NCBI GenBank assembly: GCA_023137655.1
Contig: JAGLOT010000044.1
Span: 1 to 5,610 of the forward strand
Length of the DNA stretch: 5,610 nucleotides
Direction: 5' to 3'
Origin: Nanobdellota archaeon
Lineage (GTDB): Archaea > Nanobdellota > Nanobdellia > Woesearchaeales > BS150m-G63
Shown: positions 4,061-5,610 of the stretch, piece by piece
Layout: every line of letters starts with the position of its first letter
Numbering within the stretch: the first letter of the stretch is position 1
The notes under the pieces: model-generated
Databases searched by the model: none
What the model was told of the DNA's origin: nothing
What the model saw: only the letters and a program-made list of their open reading frames with translations
Made by a program: the position numbers and the translations under genes

Positions 4061-4678
4061 ATGTTAATAAAACAAATTAAAAAATTGCAAAAAACTGAAA
4101 TTAAAGATAAAGTAGATAATGGATTAAAAGAATTTAAGAAATTAGGTTCTAAAGGTAATAAAGAATGGTTTTCTGAACTTTGCTTTTGTATATTAACTGC
4201 CAATTCTAAAGCAAGAACTGCTATTACAATTCAAAAAGAATTGAAGGCAGGGGGATTTTTAAACAAGTCTGAAAAAGAAATTTCTAATGTAATTAGAAAT
4301 AATAAACATAGATTTCATAATAATAAATCTAAATATATTGTTGAAGCAAGGAAGTTTAAAGATATTAAATCAAGGATTAATAGTTTAGATGAAGTCTCTG
4401 CAATAGAATTTATTGTTGAAAATATTAAAGGTCTTGGCTATAAAGAAAGTTCACATTTTCTGAGAAATGTTGGTTATGAAAATCTTGCCATTCTTGATAG
4501 ACATATAATTAATTTAATGGTTGAGAATGATTTGATAGAAAGGCCTAAAACTTTAACTAAAGTAAAATATCTATTGATTGAGGTTGAGTTTCAGGTACTC
4601 GCAAAGAAGATGAATATGAGTTGTGCGGAGCTTGATTTGTATATGTGGTATTTGAAAGCTGGGGCTGTTCTGAAATAG
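4061..4678 (+). CDS. ogg2: 8-oxoguanine DNA glycosylase/AP lyase, archaeal Ogg2 type
   Basis: This enzyme cuts out 8-oxoguanine from DNA and nicks the abasic site in base excision repair. The 205 residues match the Ogg2 length (the Methanocaldococcus jannaschii enzyme is about 207). The helix-hairpin-helix runs over about 122-140 (IKGLGYKESSHFLRNVGYEN). It holds the Schiff-base lysine at K128, and the catalytic aspartate is D146 in AILDRHI; both are spaced as in the M. jannaschii enzyme (K129, D147). The protein ends LDLYMWYLKAGAVLK; a C-terminal lysine contributes to 8-oxoguanine recognition in this subfamily and is kept here. The early ELCFCILTANSKA segment is also typical. ATG 4061 gives the expected N-terminus; no Shine-Dalgarno site is seen, and a weak A+T box at 4030-4038 would suit leaderless initiation. 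The last 122 bases are antisense to the tail of the gene at 4557-5081. Confidence 0.93.
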   Translation: MLIKQIKKLQKTEIKDKVDNGLKEFKKLGSKGNKEWFSELCFCILTANSKARTAITIQKELKAGGFLNKSEKEISNVIRNNKHRFHNNKSKYIVEARKFKDIKSRINSLDEVSAIEFIVENIKGLGYKESSHFLRNVGYENLAILDRHIINLMVENDLIERPKTLTKVKYLLIEVEFQVLAKKMNMSCAELDLYMWYLKAGAVLK

Positions 4679-5081
4679 TAGTTTCTAAAACAGATGGTGC
4701 TTGTTGATTAGATAAGGGATCTATATTTACATCACATCCAAGTTTTTGAGCGAAAAAATTTGCTACATATAACACACCTATAAGTTTGAACAAGTCTAAA
4801 AATAAACCTGCAGTTACCAATGATGGAATATTTACTTTTTTAACTTCTAAACTATACATAATACCTGTAACTATTTCATTCTCGGGTTCAATTGAACTAT
4901 GAATTGCCAAATAATGTTTTTTCCAGACATTCTCTGTTCTTGGTTGGTGTCTATATGCATCCAACGCGTGAGATATAATTTTGAATTCCTGCCTTAATTT
5001 ACCTGGATATTCTTTCATTTCTTCACCCCATGATTGATCAACTGGGGGGATGGGGGTATTTTGATTTTCTTGTGTATCCAT
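4557..5081 (-). CDS. Hypothetical 174-aa protein with a hydrophobic segment and disordered tail
   Basis: I do not recognise the family. Residues 1-80 are polar with possible helices and aromatic residues (DQSWGEEMKEYPGKLRQEF, then YRHQPRTENVWKKHYLAIH). Residues about 85-110 form a hydrophobic stretch (IPSLVTAGLFLDLFKLIGVL onward), either one membrane span or a buried helix pair. From about 118 on the chain is rich in Ser, Thr, Gln, Asn and Pro and is probably disordered. The last 39 residues are encoded opposite the 3' end of ogg2. That the gene is real is supported by a TATA box at 5104-5112 exactly placed for leaderless initiation at ATG 5081, and by 135 codons outside the overlap. It is divergent from ferredoxin with a shared promoter region. 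An upstream frameshift giving an artificially long tail is possible but not indicated. Confidence 0.65.
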   Translation of the reverse strand: MDTQENQNTPIPPVDQSWGEEMKEYPGKLRQEFKIISHALDAYRHQPRTENVWKKHYLAIHSSIEPENEIVTGIMYSLEVKKVNIPSLVTAGLFLDLFKLIGVLYVANFFAQKLGCDVNIDPLSNQQAPSVLETTISEQPQLSNTTYTNQAPHNSYSSSLRVPETQPQSIDILL

Positions 5082-5103
5082 TGTAAACTTAAATATACTG
5101 AGT

Positions 5104-5112
5104 TTTATAAAG
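5104..5112 (-). promoter_or_regulatory. TATA box for the 174-aa gene
   Basis: The minus strand reads CTTTATAAA, centred 27 bases before ATG 5081. Initiation would fall at the start codon itself, so this is the best evidence that the gene is expressed. Confidence 0.65.
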
Positions 5113-5124
5113 GTTTCTAAATGT

Positions 5125-5142
5125 AACTACTATGTTGTAGTT
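5125..5142. repeat. Inverted repeat AACTAC-N6-GTAGTT between divergent promoters
   Basis: Perfect 6-bp arms with a six-base spacer sit between the TATA box of the 174-aa gene and the TATA-like runs of ferredoxin, touching the latter at 5141. This is a typical position for a regulator acting on one or both genes. Confidence 0.45.
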
Positions 5143-5169
5143 TATATATAATGGGTAAATTTTTAAAAT
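5141..5169 (+). promoter_or_regulatory. Candidate TATA boxes for ferredoxin
   Basis: Two boxes are possible. TTTATATATA at 5141-5150 would give a leader of about 18 bases. TTTTTAAAAT at 5160-5169 would give a leaderless message starting at ATG 5190. No Shine-Dalgarno site precedes the ATG, which slightly favours the second. Confidence 0.45.
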
Positions 5170-5189
5170 AAGGGTGTTTTCTTGCTCTT

Positions 5190-5420
5190 ATGGTATACAA
5201 AATAACACATGATAAAGAAGGTTGTATTGGCTGTGGTGCCTGTGCAGCTATTGATGAAAAGAACTGGGAAATGGACGATGAAGGCAAATCTAAGCTCGTA
5301 GGGACAGATAAGGAAGAAAAAGAGTTTCCTGAAAGTGAATTAGCAAGCCATAAGGAAACAGCTGAAGCATGTCCTGTAAATGTCATTCATGTCTATAAAG
5401 ATGATGAAAAACTAGTTTAA
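5190..5420 (+). CDS. Ferredoxin with a single [4Fe-4S] cluster
   Basis: The 76-residue acidic protein carries the ferredoxin motif CIGCGAC with Cys 12, 15 and 18, and a distant CPV with Cys 61. These are the four ligands of one [4Fe-4S] cluster in the archaeal single-cluster type. The family's second cluster and the extra disulfide cysteines of Pyrococcus-type ferredoxin are absent; there are no other Cys. The N-terminal strand YKITHDKEGCIGCGAC and the KNWEMDDEGK loop agree with archaeal and clostridial ferredoxins. It should be a soluble low-potential electron carrier, for example for ferredoxin-linked oxidoreductases; no such partner is in the window. All four ligands are Cys, unlike relatives with Asp at the second position. 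It is divergent from the 174-aa gene and is followed at once by a T-run. Confidence 0.92.
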   Translation: MVYKITHDKEGCIGCGACAAIDEKNWEMDDEGKSKLVGTDKEEKEFPESELASHKETAEACPVNVIHVYKDDEKLV

Positions 5421-5432
5421 TTTCTTTTTATT
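5421..5432 (+). terminator. Oligo-T terminator after ferredoxin
   Basis: T-runs of three, five and two, split by a C and an A, follow the TAA stop directly. A stronger hairpin plus T-run lies further on at 5473-5537 and may be the main stop. Confidence 0.4.
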
Positions 5433-5467
5433 CTGTGAAAAAGAATAAGACTTAAAGGTGTTAAGTT

Positions 5468-5563
5468 TTGAAAAGATTTTATAGAGAACTTCTCTCTGGA
5501 AATCTTCTTGTTTTTATGGCTTTTTCTTATTTTTCTATCCTCTATAGATATAGAAAGATTTAA
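5468..5563 (+). CDS. Candidate 31-aa membrane microprotein (TTG start)
   Basis: A TTG at 5468 is preceded at seven bases by AGGTG (5456-5460), a partial archaeal Shine-Dalgarno match. The frame encodes 31 residues: a basic start (KRFYREL), a hydrophobic centre (NLLVFMAFSYFSILY) and a basic end (RYRKI), like a one-span microprotein. Its stop overlaps the TATA box of the next gene. Against it, the same bases form a two-tier hairpin and T-run that read better as a terminator. No homology is known to me. Confidence 0.25.
   Translation: MKRFYRELLSGNLLVFMAFSYFSILYRYRKI
5473..5537 (+). terminator. Two-tier hairpin with T-run, terminator or small RNA end
   Basis: Outer arms AAGATTT (5473-5479) and AAATCTT (5500-5506) enclose inner arms AGAGAA (5483-5488) and TTCTCT (5490-5495). 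T-runs at about 5511-5537 follow. Together this looks like an intrinsic terminator for the ferredoxin transcript, or the 3' end of a small RNA. Confidence 0.5.
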
Positions 5564-5566
5564 ATA
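5558..5566 (+). promoter_or_regulatory. TATA box for the gene starting at 5590
   Basis: ATTTAAATA, preceded by a purine-rich GAAAG like a BRE, is centred 28 bases before ATG 5590, suiting leaderless initiation. Confidence 0.6.
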
Positions 5567-5589
5567 TTAGTTACTATCTTTTAGTAGTT

Positions 5590-5610
5590 ATGGAAGGATA
5601 TCAAGGAGAA
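5590..5610 (+). CDS. Start of a leaderless gene, cut by the window edge
   Basis: An ATG at 5590 opens a frame (MEGYQGE) that runs off the right edge. Seven codons are too few to identify a product. The call rests on the well-placed TATA box at 5558-5566. Confidence 0.45.

Noticed and set aside
4015..4203. Minus-strand 62-codon frame opposite ogg2
   Set aside because: Shadow of the conserved ogg2 N-terminal region.
3054..5160. Near-identical 12-mers TAACGGGTAAAT (3054-3065) and TAATGGGTAAAT (5149-5160) upstream of two plus-strand genes
   Set aside because: One-mismatch 12-mers are expected by chance in this length of AT-rich DNA, and their distances to the starts differ.
5117..5386. Minus-strand 89-codon frame opposite ferredoxin
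   Set aside because: Ferredoxin on the plus strand has all four cluster ligands; the antisense frame is Ser-rich shadow sequence.
1..5610. CRISPR array, transposase or tRNA/rRNA genes
   Set aside because: No regularly spaced repeats, no transposase motifs and no cloverleaf or rRNA-like sequence were seen on either strand.

Overview
The window joins two stretches of different character. Positions of about 155 to 1700 hold pieces of a type I restriction-modification cassette on the minus strand: a C-terminal fragment of hsdM, a complete dinD-like gene, and the first codons of hsdS. From about 1700 to the right edge the sequence looks like an archaeal chromosome, most likely a small AT-rich DPANN lineage (Woesearchaeota, Pacearchaeota or Nanoarchaeota type). 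Grounds for this are the GGTGAT and GAGGTGAT ribosome sites that match the archaeal 16S tail, TATA boxes about 25 bases before start codons (leaderless messages), DUF5679-like and DUF5654-like small proteins, an archaeal Ogg2 glycosylase and a single-cluster ferredoxin. The taxonomic call is inference from sequence style, not a search result.

Layout, left to right. 1-88 has no gene I can support. 89-208 (-) is a broken hsdS start, 219-1061 (-) is dinD, and 1088-1702 (-) is the hsdM tail. At 1620-1708 the hsdM tail runs into the 3' end of a plus-strand winged-helix regulator (1623-1805) that has lost its N-terminus. Minus-strand archaeal genes follow: an 81-aa unknown protein (1852-2097), a six-span membrane protein resembling an ECF transporter S component (2159-2689), and a 76-aa Cys-bearing membrane protein (2726-2956). 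A divergent promoter region (2957-3140) then opens a plus-strand series: a zinc-ribbon protein (3141-3350), a four-span membrane protein (3389-3688), a DUF5654-like protein (3796-4035) and ogg2 (4061-4678). A 174-aa unknown gene (4557-5081, -) overlaps the 3' end of ogg2 by 122 bases tail to tail. Ferredoxin (5190-5420, +) is divergent from it, and a leaderless gene starts at 5590 and leaves the window.

No single pathway ties the archaeal genes together. They look like short independent transcription units, several with their own TATA box and an oligo-T terminator. The most notable points are the junction between restriction-cassette debris and the truncated regulator, a perfect 15-bp inverted repeat inside dinD, the antisense overlap of ogg2 with an uncharacterised gene, and a repeat cluster in front of the DUF5654-like gene. 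I do not see a complete new multi-gene system. The R-M cassette cannot work as it stands, because the methyltransferase catalytic domain and nearly all of the specificity subunit are absent.
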